The notes under the pieces are model-generated. The model worked only from the letters and a program-made list of their open reading frames with translations, was not told where the DNA came from and ran no database searches. From Variovorax sp. J22G73 (GTDB lineage Bacteria; Pseudomonadota; Gammaproteobacteria; Burkholderiales; Burkholderiaceae_C), in NCBI RefSeq assembly GCF_030317035.1, contig NZ_JASZYK010000002.1, positions 124,001 through 188,000 on the forward strand: 64,000 bases of DNA, read 5' to 3'. Shown here in pieces: positions 1 to 7,646 of the stretch (within the stretch, counting starts at the first letter, position 1; every line of letters begins with the position of its first letter). Made by a program: the position numbers and the translations under genes.

Positions 1-1080
1 TACGACACCATCCGCCTGAACAAGGCCGCCGGCGGCGTGCTGAACGTGTCCGAGGTGCTGCTGCGCAACATGCGGCTGTCGCGCGACGACCGCATCGAGG
101 CCGTCAGCGAGCGCCATCCGCGCGTGTATGCGCTGACGCAGCGCCTGCGCATGAGCCGCTTCGTGCTCGACACGCTGCTCTACAACTTCCATTTGCTGCG
201 CACGCTGTTCACCGGGGAGCGCGTGCTGTCGATGTTCCCGAACTACTTCCTGCCGTTCGCGCTGTTCGGGCGTCACCGCGACTCGATCGTCATCGTGCAC
301 GACCTGCAGTACAAGGCCTACCCGCAGTACTTCAGCCGCCCCAAGCGCATGTTCCTGGACTGGAGCCTGTGGCGCGCGGCGCGCAGCGCGGCCGACGTGG
401 TGTTCATCAGCAAGAGCAGCCAGAACGACTTCGAGCGCCACTTCGGCCGCTGCGCGCACGCGGCGGTGATCTTCAATCCGGTGGACGCGCCGCGTGCGGC
501 GGCACCGGCCGAGGCATCGCTTTCCCCCCAAGGCGCACCGCCGCGCGAGCGCTACCTGATCGCCGCCTACCACTACTACCCGCACAAGAACTTCGGCGGC
601 ATCCTCGCGCTGTTCGAGCGCATGAAGCGCGCGGGGCTGGTCGATTTCCTGGACATCACCGGCAACGGCGCCGCCGACGTGGAGCGCATGGTGGCCGCGC
701 TGGCCCCCGAGGTGCGCGGCTTCGTGCGGCACCGCGGGCTGGTGTCGCGCGAGGAGCTCATCCGCCTGTACATGGGCGCGACCGCGTTCATCTCGCTGTC
801 GACCTTCGAGGGCTTCAACCTCTCGGCCGCCGAGGCCGCCACGCTGGGCGTGCCGCTGCTGCTGTCGGACATTCCGGTGCACCGCGAGCTGTTCGCGGGC
901 TACGGCTTCTTCGTGGGCAGCGCGTCCAGCGACCCTTACCGCCTGGCCAAATACCTGGCGCGCCACGAGCGCACGCAACCGGCGTGGACGCTGGCCGCCA
1001 CCTGCGCGCCGGCGGCCGTGGCCGGGCGCTACCTCACGCTGAAGCGCGGCGCGGTGTCGTTCACCAGGGCCCTGCCATGA
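1..1080 (+). CDS. Glycosyltransferase family 4 (5' end outside window)
   Basis: Probable retaining glycosyltransferase that adds a sugar to a lipid-linked exopolysaccharide intermediate at the cytoplasmic face of the membrane. The reading frame is open to the first base of the window, so the true start lies upstream; a GTG at 37 is only an internal candidate. The C-terminal half has the GT4 nucleotide-sugar fold, including the EX7E element in FEGFNLSAAEA followed by the usual TLGVPLLLSD stretch, and the N-terminal half carries an IVHDLQY motif. The stop overlaps the start of the next gene (ATGA at 1077-1080), so the two are translationally coupled. The genes that follow (flippase, galE, manC) place it in an exopolysaccharide cluster. 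Donor and acceptor sugars cannot be told from the sequence. Confidence 0.85.
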   Translation, partial: YDTIRLNKAAGGVLNVSEVLLRNMRLSRDDRIEAVSERHPRVYALTQRLRMSRFVLDTLLYNFHLLRTLFTGERVLSMFPNYFLPFALFGRHRDSIVIVHDLQYKAYPQYFSRPKRMFLDWSLWRAARSAADVVFISKSSQNDFERHFGRCAHAAVIFNPVDAPRAAAPAEASLSPQGAPPRERYLIAAYHYYPHKNFGGILALFERMKRAGLVDFLDITGNGAADVERMVAALAPEVRGFVRHRGLVSREELIRLYMGATAFISLSTFEGFNLSAAEAATLGVPLLLSDIPVHRELFAGYGFFVGSASSDPYRLAKYLARHERTQPAWTLAATCAPAAVAGRYLTLKRGAVSFTRALP

Positions 1081-2096
1081 AAACCGTGGTCGCCGTCGGC
1101 GTGCGCGTGGTGGCCGCGGTGCTCTTCGGGGCGGCGCTGGTGGCGGTGATCGCGCAGCCCAAGCCACAGGCCGCAGTACAGGCTGCAACGCAGAAGCCGG
1201 CGCAGCAAGCCCAGCAACCGCAGCAAATCCAGGCCGGCGAAAACGCCATGCCCGGCTTCGGCGTGATGGTGCATTACCTGCCCGACAAGCAGAGCATCCG
1301 CGAGATCAAGCGCTTCGACGTCGAGGCCTTCGCCAACCAGCTCGCGGACATGCGCGCGTCGCACCTCGTGCTCACGCTGGGGCAGAACAACGGGCAGTAC
1401 ATCGCGCCCAATTCCGCGCTCGAGGTGCTGTGCCCCGAAAGCGCCAAAAACCGCTCGCCGCGCGACCTGCCGCTGGAAATCGGCCAGGCCCTGCGCAGCC
1501 GCGGCATCGCGATGATCCTGTACCTGCCGTTTCGCGCGCCGCAGTCCGACCGCTACCTCATGGGCTGCCTGGGCGACGTGAACGAGCAGCAGCCGCCGCC
1601 GCAGAAGTTCGTCGCGGCCTGGGCCAGCGTGATCCGCGACTGGTCGGAGCACTACGGCCCGCTGGCCGCCGGCTGGTGGTTCGACGGCACCTACAACACC
1701 AAGGGCATCACCAGCGCCGGCTGGGACCAGCTGTGCGACGCCTCGCGCAGCGGCGCCGCCAACCGGCTGCTGGCCTTCAACGCCGGCGAGGGCCCGGAGC
1801 GCTTCGCCCTCAAGTCGGCGCCCTGCCAGAACCTGATGGCCGGCGAGTACATGGAGCCGCCAGAACGCCCGGTGGCCGCGCCGTCGGAGCTGATGTTCCA
1901 CGTGCTCACGCCGCTCACCGCCACCTGGGGCCACGACGGGCCGCCGCGCTTCACGCCCGCGCAGCTGCGCAACTGGATGTCCGAGGCGGCCACCGCGCGC
2001 GGCCTGTTCACGCTGGAAATGCCCATCGACGCCACCGGCCGCTTCCTGCCGTCGCAGGTCGCGCTGGTGCGCGGCGTGACGGCGCGCAAGCCCTGA
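1077..2096 (+). CDS. Secreted glycosidase-like protein of the polysaccharide cluster
   Basis: A 339-residue protein with one N-terminal hydrophobic segment (residues about 4-26), followed by a Gln/Ala-rich linker (about 27-55) and a globular domain. It is probably exported and membrane-anchored or released. The domain contains a YGPLAAGWWFDGTYN stretch, which resembles the WWFDG nucleophile region of GH29 alpha-L-fucosidases and related TIM-barrel glycosidases. The Asp in WWFDG would be the nucleophile, but the family assignment is tentative. The ATG overlaps the preceding glycosyltransferase stop. A glycosidase inside an exopolysaccharide operon could trim or turn over the polymer, or release chains stalled in the periplasm. 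If it is not GH29, it is an unclassified secreted TIM-barrel protein. Confidence 0.6.
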   Translation: MKTVVAVGVRVVAAVLFGAALVAVIAQPKPQAAVQAATQKPAQQAQQPQQIQAGENAMPGFGVMVHYLPDKQSIREIKRFDVEAFANQLADMRASHLVLTLGQNNGQYIAPNSALEVLCPESAKNRSPRDLPLEIGQALRSRGIAMILYLPFRAPQSDRYLMGCLGDVNEQQPPPQKFVAAWASVIRDWSEHYGPLAAGWWFDGTYNTKGITSAGWDQLCDASRSGAANRLLAFNAGEGPERFALKSAPCQNLMAGEYMEPPERPVAAPSELMFHVLTPLTATWGHDGPPRFTPAQLRNWMSEAATARGLFTLEMPIDATGRFLPSQVALVRGVTARKP

Positions 2097-2161
2097 GCAC
2101 CGAACGCCCACCGAACTCGACTTCCGCTGTCACACCCTTTCATCACTCCTCACCCAACGCC

Positions 2162-3094
2162 ATGAAATCCTCCCTGCCCTTCATCGTCGTGGAAGACCGC
2201 CAGAACAAGACGCTCGCGCTGTGCCGCGAATCGGCCGTGCTCGCAGGGGAGCAACTGTTCGTGCTCGCCCAGACCGATGCCGGCGCGAGCTACGAGCGCT
2301 TCTGCAAGTCGTACGTGCACCTGTCGAGCAACTCGCCCGAGTTCGAGAAGATCTGCTTTCGCCGCTACTTTCTTCTTGCGCAGTTTCTGGAATCCAACCC
2401 CGAAGTGCGCGAGTTCGTGCTCATCGACAGCGACGTGCTGCTGTTCCAGGGCGCCGCGGCGCACATCGCCCACCTGGTCGGTCGGGCCGACTTCTCGGGC
2501 TCGGCGACGCAGGCCGGCGACGGCTGGAACCCCTGCCAGATTTCCCCGCACGTGAGCTACTGGAGCGCCAGCGGCCTGCGCCGCTTCGTGGCCTACGTGC
2601 TCGACAGCTACGCCACGCCCTCGGGCCGGCGCAAGCTGCGCGAAATCGCGGCGCGCTTCGCCGCGCGCGGCGTGCGCGGCGGCGTGTCTGACATGACGCT
2701 GCTGTACCTCTGGGCGCGCACCACGGGCAACGACGCGCCCATCAACCGCCAGCTCGACGCCACCGTCATCGACCACAACATCAACGGCGGCCAGAACCTG
2801 GTGCCGCGCGAGTTCAAGGTTCGCGGCGGCGCCAAGCGCGTGGCCTACCGCGACGGCAAGGCCTGGCTCACCACCGAAGGCGGCGAGGCCACGCGCGTGG
2901 TGGCGCTGCACTTCCAGGGCAGCGCCAAGATGGCCATGCCCTATGCGCTGCGCGGCCACATGCACACCGTGGCGGCCGTGACCTACGCGCTGCAGATGGC
3001 GCGCAGCGCGAAGAACAAGGCCTTCAGGGCCGCCACCTTCGCGCGCCGGCTGCTCGACACGCGCAGCGTGGCGCACGCCCCGTCCGGCAAGTGA
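2162..3094 (+). CDS. Putative DXD-type glycosyltransferase
   Basis: A 310-residue cytoplasmic protein without signal peptide or membrane segment. It carries EFVLIDSDVLLF (residues about 84-95), where DSD fits the metal- and nucleotide-sugar-binding DXD motif of GT-A enzymes. Later elements such as NPCQISPHVSYW and HNINGGQN look like acceptor-site loops, and a conserved-looking VALHFQGSAK closes the domain. I cannot assign a CAZy family. The position between a glycosidase-like gene and a Wzx flippase supports a role in repeat-unit assembly. The ATG follows a 65-base gap that separates it from the upstream gene, so an internal promoter is possible but none is obvious. Confidence 0.65.
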   Translation: MKSSLPFIVVEDRQNKTLALCRESAVLAGEQLFVLAQTDAGASYERFCKSYVHLSSNSPEFEKICFRRYFLLAQFLESNPEVREFVLIDSDVLLFQGAAAHIAHLVGRADFSGSATQAGDGWNPCQISPHVSYWSASGLRRFVAYVLDSYATPSGRRKLREIAARFAARGVRGGVSDMTLLYLWARTTGNDAPINRQLDATVIDHNINGGQNLVPREFKVRGGAKRVAYRDGKAWLTTEGGEATRVVALHFQGSAKMAMPYALRGHMHTVAAVTYALQMARSAKNKAFRAATFARRLLDTRSVAHAPSGK

Positions 3095-3110
3095 TGCCTG
3101 GAGCCGCGCG

Positions 3111-4370
3111 ATGAAGCCCTTCAGCCCGTCACTCGCCCTGCCAGGCGCACGCATGGCCTGGATCTCCGGCCTGGGTGCGCTGGCCTCGCGGCTGTACGTG
3201 TACCTGTCGGGCTTCCTGGCCGTGTTCCTGATGGCGGCGACCATTTCGCCGGCGCGCTTCGGCGAGTACTCCATCTACCAGTCGGTCATCGAGGTGGCGC
3301 TGGTGCTGGGCACGCTGGGCAGCTCGCTGCTGTTCTCGCGCAACGCGGCCAGCGTGCCGCCGGGCGTGACGCGCGGCGACGTGGTGCGCACGCTGTGCAT
3401 CGGGCTGCCGCTGGCCACGGTGCTGGTCACCATCGTGCTCACGGTGCAGCGCCTGCCGGTGGGCGACGCGCCCTTCCTGCTGGTGGTGGCCACGCTGGCG
3501 GTGTTCGCCTTCAACAGCCTGCGGCTGTCGTTCAGCCGCGGGCTGGGGCATGCGGGGCTGCTCAACCTGGAGGCGGGCATTCGCTCGACCATCCTGGTGG
3601 CGGGCGTGGGCCTGTGCGCAGCGCTGAAGTTCGACCTGGGCGTGGCGCACCTGCTTCTCATCAACCTGTTCGCGCTGGTGGTGGTGTGCGCGGCCATCGG
3701 CCTGCCGGGCAACGGCGCGGCGCCGCCGGCCGGCAGGCACGCCATCGGCCTGCTGCAGCAAGGCACGGCCACGCTGTATTCGCTGCTGATGTTCCTGCTG
3801 CGCAAGTCCGACCTGCTGGTGGTGGCGTACTTCATGCCGCTGAGCTACGTGGGCGCGTTCAAGCTGGCGTTTCTGCTGGCGGAGGCGCCTTCGCAGTTCG
3901 TGCAGGCCTTCCTGTTCACCAAGACCCGCGCGATGCTGGAGGCCGACCCGAAGCATTTCGGCACCGCGCAGCTGGGGCTGGCGCGCCATTCGTTCCTGCT
4001 GGGGTGCGCCCTGTTCGTGGGGCTGGGCTGCGTCATGGCGGTGGCCGCGCCGCTGCTGAAGCTGGGCGAAGAGGCCCGCAGCATCTTCCTGTGCATTGCG
4101 CCGTACTTCCTGCTGCGCACCTACACGATCCACCACGAAATGGTGCTGTCGCTGAAGACCTCGATGGGCTCGCTCGGGCGCTGGGCGCTGCTGGAGGTGG
4201 CTCTGCGCTTTCTTTCCTACGGCGTGGTCATCGTGCTGTTTCCGGGCAAGCCGCACTACGTGTTCCTGCTGGCCTGCGTGTCGGACTTCGTGCTCTACGA
4301 GACGCGCATGCGCCTGGTGTTCGGTTTCTTCCCCATTTACCGCCTGCTTCGCATGAGGTCGACACCGTGA
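3111..4370 (+). CDS. Wzx-type polysaccharide flippase
   Basis: A 419-residue integral membrane protein with about 10-12 hydrophobic helices along its length. It looks like a member of the MOP/PST polysaccharide-export superfamily that flips undecaprenyl-linked repeat units to the periplasm. The first helix region (about residues 15-45) contains GLGALASRLYVYLSGF, typical of O-antigen/exopolysaccharide flippases. Its stop overlaps the GTG start of the following glycosyltransferase (GTGA at 4367-4370), which indicates co-translation. A flippase implies a Wzy-dependent route, although no polymerase or Wza/Wzc is visible here; they should lie upstream of the window. Confidence 0.85.
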   Translation: MKPFSPSLALPGARMAWISGLGALASRLYVYLSGFLAVFLMAATISPARFGEYSIYQSVIEVALVLGTLGSSLLFSRNAASVPPGVTRGDVVRTLCIGLPLATVLVTIVLTVQRLPVGDAPFLLVVATLAVFAFNSLRLSFSRGLGHAGLLNLEAGIRSTILVAGVGLCAALKFDLGVAHLLLINLFALVVVCAAIGLPGNGAAPPAGRHAIGLLQQGTATLYSLLMFLLRKSDLLVVAYFMPLSYVGAFKLAFLLAEAPSQFVQAFLFTKTRAMLEADPKHFGTAQLGLARHSFLLGCALFVGLGCVMAVAAPLLKLGEEARSIFLCIAPYFLLRTYTIHHEMVLSLKTSMGSLGRWALLEVALRFLSYGVVIVLFPGKPHYVFLLACVSDFVLYETRMRLVFGFFPIYRLLRMRSTP

Positions 4371-5602
4371 AAATCCTTCTCTACTCGATGAATTTCACGC
4401 CCGAGCTGGCCGGCATCGGCAAGTACTCGGGGGAAATGGCGCAATGGCTGCACGCGCGCGGCCACGACGTGCGCGTGATTGCCGCGCCGCCCTTCTTTCC
4501 GCAGTGGTCGGTGTTCGACGGCTACTCGGCCTGGCGCTACCGCAAGACGGTGTGGAATGGCATCACCGTGTGGCGCGCGCCCACCTGGGTACCGAAGAAG
4601 CCGCGCACGCTGGCGCGCATGGCGCACCTGTTCTCCTTCATGCTGTCGAGCATTCCGCTGCTGGTGGCGCAGATGCGCTGGAAGCCCGACGTGGTGTTCG
4701 TGGTGGAGCCGCCGCTGTTCTGCGCGCCCTCGGTGCTGTTCTTCTCGAAGCTGGTGGGCATCAAGTCGTGGCTGCACATCCAGGACTACGAGGTGGACGC
4801 CGCCTTCGGCCTGGGCCTGCTGAGCGGCCAGCGCGTGCAGCGCTTCGCGCGCTCGGCCGAGCACTGGCTGCTGAGCAAGTTCAGCCGCGTGTCCACCATT
4901 TCCAGCGCCATGGTCGACAAGGCCAGGGGCAAGGGCGTGGCCGAAGGCCGCGTGGTGCTGTTCCCCAACTGGGTGGACGTGAAGTCGATCCACCCCGCGC
5001 CGCGCAACACCTCGCCCGACGGCTACCGCGCGATGCTGGGCATTCCCGAAGACGCGGTGGTCGTCCTGTATTCGGGCAGCCTGGGCAGCAAGCAGGGCAT
5101 CGAGCTGCTGGCCGAGGCGGCGGCGCTGCTGGCGTGCTCGCACGACATCCACTTCGTGTTCTGCGGCAACGGCCCGAGCCGCGAGTCGCTGAAAGACGCG
5201 TGCGTGCGGCTGGCCAACGTGCACTTTCTGGACCTGCAGCCGTTCGAGCGCCTGAACGAGCTGCTGGGCATGGCCGACATCCACGTGCTGCCGCAGCGCG
5301 CCGACGCCGCCGACCTCGTCATGCCCTCGAAGCTGGGCGGCATGCTGGCCAGCGGGCGCGCCGTGATCGTCACTGCGCATGCCGGCACCGAGCTGAGCAA
5401 CGTGGTCTCCGGCCGCGGCGTGGTGGTGGCGCCCGGCGACGCGGCGGCGCTGGCCGACGCCATCGAGCAGCTCGCCATGTCGCGCCAGACGCGCGAGGAA
5501 ATGGGCGCGGCCGGCCGGCGTTTCGCCGAGTCCGCGCTCGACCAGGACGCCATCCTGCAGCGGCTGGAGCACGAGCTGCAGCGCTGCGTGGCCGTCGGCT
5601 GA
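4367..5602 (+). CDS. WcaI-like glycosyltransferase (GT4)
   Basis: A 411-residue glycosyltransferase resembling the colanic-acid enzyme WcaI. The N-terminus reads KILLYSMNFTPELAGIGKYS, the classic WcaI-type opening in which the glycine-rich loop contacts the acceptor or donor. The C-terminal domain has VVLYSGSLGSKQG, then FCGNGPSR and LPQRADAADLVMPSKLGGML, matching the GT4 nucleotide-sugar site; WcaI-type enzymes use this MPSKL version of the EX7E region. The GTG start is chosen because it overlaps the flippase stop and no ATG fits the conserved N-terminus. With galE and manC downstream, UDP-galactose or GDP-mannose-derived donors are plausible but unproven. Confidence 0.88.
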   Translation: MKILLYSMNFTPELAGIGKYSGEMAQWLHARGHDVRVIAAPPFFPQWSVFDGYSAWRYRKTVWNGITVWRAPTWVPKKPRTLARMAHLFSFMLSSIPLLVAQMRWKPDVVFVVEPPLFCAPSVLFFSKLVGIKSWLHIQDYEVDAAFGLGLLSGQRVQRFARSAEHWLLSKFSRVSTISSAMVDKARGKGVAEGRVVLFPNWVDVKSIHPAPRNTSPDGYRAMLGIPEDAVVVLYSGSLGSKQGIELLAEAAALLACSHDIHFVFCGNGPSRESLKDACVRLANVHFLDLQPFERLNELLGMADIHVLPQRADAADLVMPSKLGGMLASGRAVIVTAHAGTELSNVVSGRGVVVAPGDAAALADAIEQLAMSRQTREEMGAAGRRFAESALDQDAILQRLEHELQRCVAVG

Positions 5603-5639
5603 CCCCGTCACCCCTTCACGTACCCACGGAGCACTGACC

Positions 5640-6812
5640 ATGAGCCTGCCGAACAAGATCCTCGTGACCGGCGGCGCCGGCTTCATCGGCAGCCACACCT
5701 GCGTGGCGCTGATCGAGGCCGGCTACCAGCCGGTGGTGCTCGACACCCTGGTCAACAGCGACGCGCGCTCGCTGCACCGGGTGGGCTGCATCACGGGCGT
5801 GACGCCGCTGCTGGTTCGCGCCGACGTGCGCGACCCCGCCGCGCTGGACCGCGTGCTGGCCGACCCCGCCATTCGCGCGGTGGTGCACCTGGCGGGCCTG
5901 AAGGCCGTCGGCGAATCGGTGGCCGACCCGGTGAGCTACTACGACGTGAACCTGGCCGGCACGCTGGCGCTGGTGCAGGCCATGGCGCGCGCCAGCGTGC
6001 GCACCCTGGTGTTCTCCTCTTCGGCCACGGTGTACGGCGACGCGCAGCATTCCCCTATTCCAGAGAGTGCGCCTTGCGCTGCCGTGAACCCCTACGGCCG
6101 CACCAAGGCCATGGTGGAAAGCGTGCTGGCCGACCTGGCGCACGCCGACCCGCGCTGGGGCATTGCCTGCCTGCGCTACTTCAACCCCGTGGGCGCGCAC
6201 GAAAGCGGCCTGCTCGGCGAGCGCCCGCACGGCCCGCCCAACAACCTCATGCCCTACATCTCGCAGGTGGCCGTGGGCGAACGCGAGCACCTGGTGGTGC
6301 ATGGCACCGACTACGACACCGTCGACGGCACCGGCGTGCGCGACTACGTGCACGTGATGGACGTGGCCGAAGGCCATGTGGCCGCGCTGCGCCATGCCAC
6401 GCACACGCCCGGCATCCTCATGAGCAACCTGGGCACCGGCCGCGGTGCCTCGGTGCTGGAGGTGGTGGCCGCCTTCGAGCGCGCGAGCGGACGGCGCATT
6501 GCCACCCACCTGGGCCCGCGCCGCCCCGGCGACGCGCCGGCCTACTGGGCCGACGCACGCGGCGCGCGCGACGTGCTCGGCTGGCACGCGCAGCGCGACC
6601 TCGACCAGATGTGCGCCGACAGCTGGCGCTGGCAGGCGTCGAACCCGCACGGTTTCGACGACCCGGTGCCGACGCACATGCAGCCGCATCTGCAGCCCCA
6701 TACACAGCCCCACGCGCATCCCGAGTGGGCTCCCGATGCCGGGCTCGTCCCCGTCTTCGCCGCGGACATGCCGCGCTTCCACACCTCCAACCTGGGGCAC
6801 TCCAATGTCTGA
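5640..6812 (+). CDS. galE: UDP-glucose 4-epimerase with a His-rich C-terminal tail
   Basis: Interconverts UDP-glucose and UDP-galactose using bound NAD, supplying galactose for the polysaccharide. Residues 7-17 carry the Rossmann motif GGAGFIGSHT. The catalytic SSSATVYG and Y152xxxK156 (NPYGRTK) are intact, as are NPVGAHESG and the C-terminal SWRWQASNP. GalE proteins normally end near residue 340. This one continues for about 50 residues, beginning with an imperfect HxQP repeat (THMQPHLQPHTQPHAHP) and ending in a proline-rich segment. The tail has many histidines and could bind metal or be a neutral read-through extension. The last 8 bases overlap the response-regulator start at 6805. Confidence 0.93.
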   Translation: MSLPNKILVTGGAGFIGSHTCVALIEAGYQPVVLDTLVNSDARSLHRVGCITGVTPLLVRADVRDPAALDRVLADPAIRAVVHLAGLKAVGESVADPVSYYDVNLAGTLALVQAMARASVRTLVFSSSATVYGDAQHSPIPESAPCAAVNPYGRTKAMVESVLADLAHADPRWGIACLRYFNPVGAHESGLLGERPHGPPNNLMPYISQVAVGEREHLVVHGTDYDTVDGTGVRDYVHVMDVAEGHVAALRHATHTPGILMSNLGTGRGASVLEVVAAFERASGRRIATHLGPRRPGDAPAYWADARGARDVLGWHAQRDLDQMCADSWRWQASNPHGFDDPVPTHMQPHLQPHTQPHAHPEWAPDAGLVPVFAADMPRFHTSNLGHSNV

Positions 6813-7581
6813 CAACGCATCTCCCTCCTTCGGTGAACAGAACGACGGCCGCTCGGGGTATCCGCCGGGCATTCTTCCGCCGGCCGCGCCGCTGTGGCCC
6901 GGCTTTCTGACCGGGCAGCAGGACGCCCCCGTGCGCGTGCTGCTGGTCGACGACGACGAGTTCATGCGCCGCGTGATCGCGCAGGAGCTGCTGTCGGACC
7001 TGCGCATCCAGCTCGAAGGCCAGGCCGGCAGCCTGCGCGACGGCCGCCGGCTCATTGCCACGCACGCCTTCGACGTGCTCATGGTCGACCTGCGCCTGGG
7101 CGACGGCACCGGCTTCGACCTGATCCGTGAGGCCAGCAAGCTCAACAGCGCGGCCGAGATCATCGTCATCACCGCGCTGGAGGACGAGGCCCACGTGCTG
7201 CAGGCCTTCGAGCTCGGCGCCACCGGCTACCTGCTGAAAGATGCGTGGCTGCAGAGCTTTGCGCAGGCCGTGCTGCAGGTGGTGAACGGCGGCGCCGCCA
7301 TCACGCCGCGGCTGGCGCGACGCCTGCTGGCGCGCCTGAGCCACCGGCCCGCCGGCGCGCCGCCCGCGGTGGAGGCGCCGCAGCGCGAGGCCACGCTCAC
7401 CGCGCGCGAGTGCGAGGTGCTGCGCTTCGTGGCGCGCGGCCATGTCACCGAAGAAATCGGCACCAAGCTGGGCATCTCGGGGCAGACCGTCAACGCCCAC
7501 ATCAAGAACATCTACAAGAAATTGCACGTGCATTCGCGTGCGCAGGCCGTGAGCTACGCGGCGTATTCGGGGCTCATCTGA
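6805..7581 (+). CDS. NarL/FixJ-family response regulator
   Basis: A 258-residue two-component regulator. After a proline-rich leader (residues 1-40), the receiver domain (about 42-160) has the acidic pocket LLVDDDEF, phospho-acceptor D95 (MVDLRLGDG), the switch Thr in IVITALED and the conserved Lys in YLLKD. A LuxR-type HTH follows (about 192-258, LTARECEVLRFVARG then GISGQTVNAHIKNIYKKL). The ATG at 6805 overlaps galE and has a GGGG ribosome-binding stretch about 7 bases upstream. GTG at 6931 would give only the core domains. No histidine kinase is visible, so its partner is elsewhere. The position inside the polysaccharide operon suggests control of exopolysaccharide synthesis. Confidence 0.9.
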   Translation: MSDNASPSFGEQNDGRSGYPPGILPPAAPLWPGFLTGQQDAPVRVLLVDDDEFMRRVIAQELLSDLRIQLEGQAGSLRDGRRLIATHAFDVLMVDLRLGDGTGFDLIREASKLNSAAEIIVITALEDEAHVLQAFELGATGYLLKDAWLQSFAQAVLQVVNGGAAITPRLARRLLARLSHRPAGAPPAVEAPQREATLTARECEVLRFVARGHVTEEIGTKLGISGQTVNAHIKNIYKKLHVHSRAQAVSYAAYSGLI

Positions 7582-7620
7582 AGCGCCCGATGCCCTTTTC
7601 GTTTCCTTTCACCTGTCACA

Positions 7621-7631
7621 CCCCCCCCCCC
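7621..7631 (+). repeat. Homopolymeric C11 tract upstream of manC
   Basis: Eleven consecutive C followed by five T lie 15 bases before the manC ATG. An in-frame upstream ATG at 7590 would read through the tract as prolines. Long mononucleotide runs are prone to slippage, so length variation could change spacing or a leader frame. It could also be a sequencing-sensitive site. Confidence 0.8.
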
Positions 7632-7646
7632 TTTTTCCTGGCGATC

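Noticed and set aside
1-36. GTG at 37 as the real start of the first glycosyltransferase
   Set aside because: The frame is open to the first base with family-like residues before it, so the gene is cut by the window edge.
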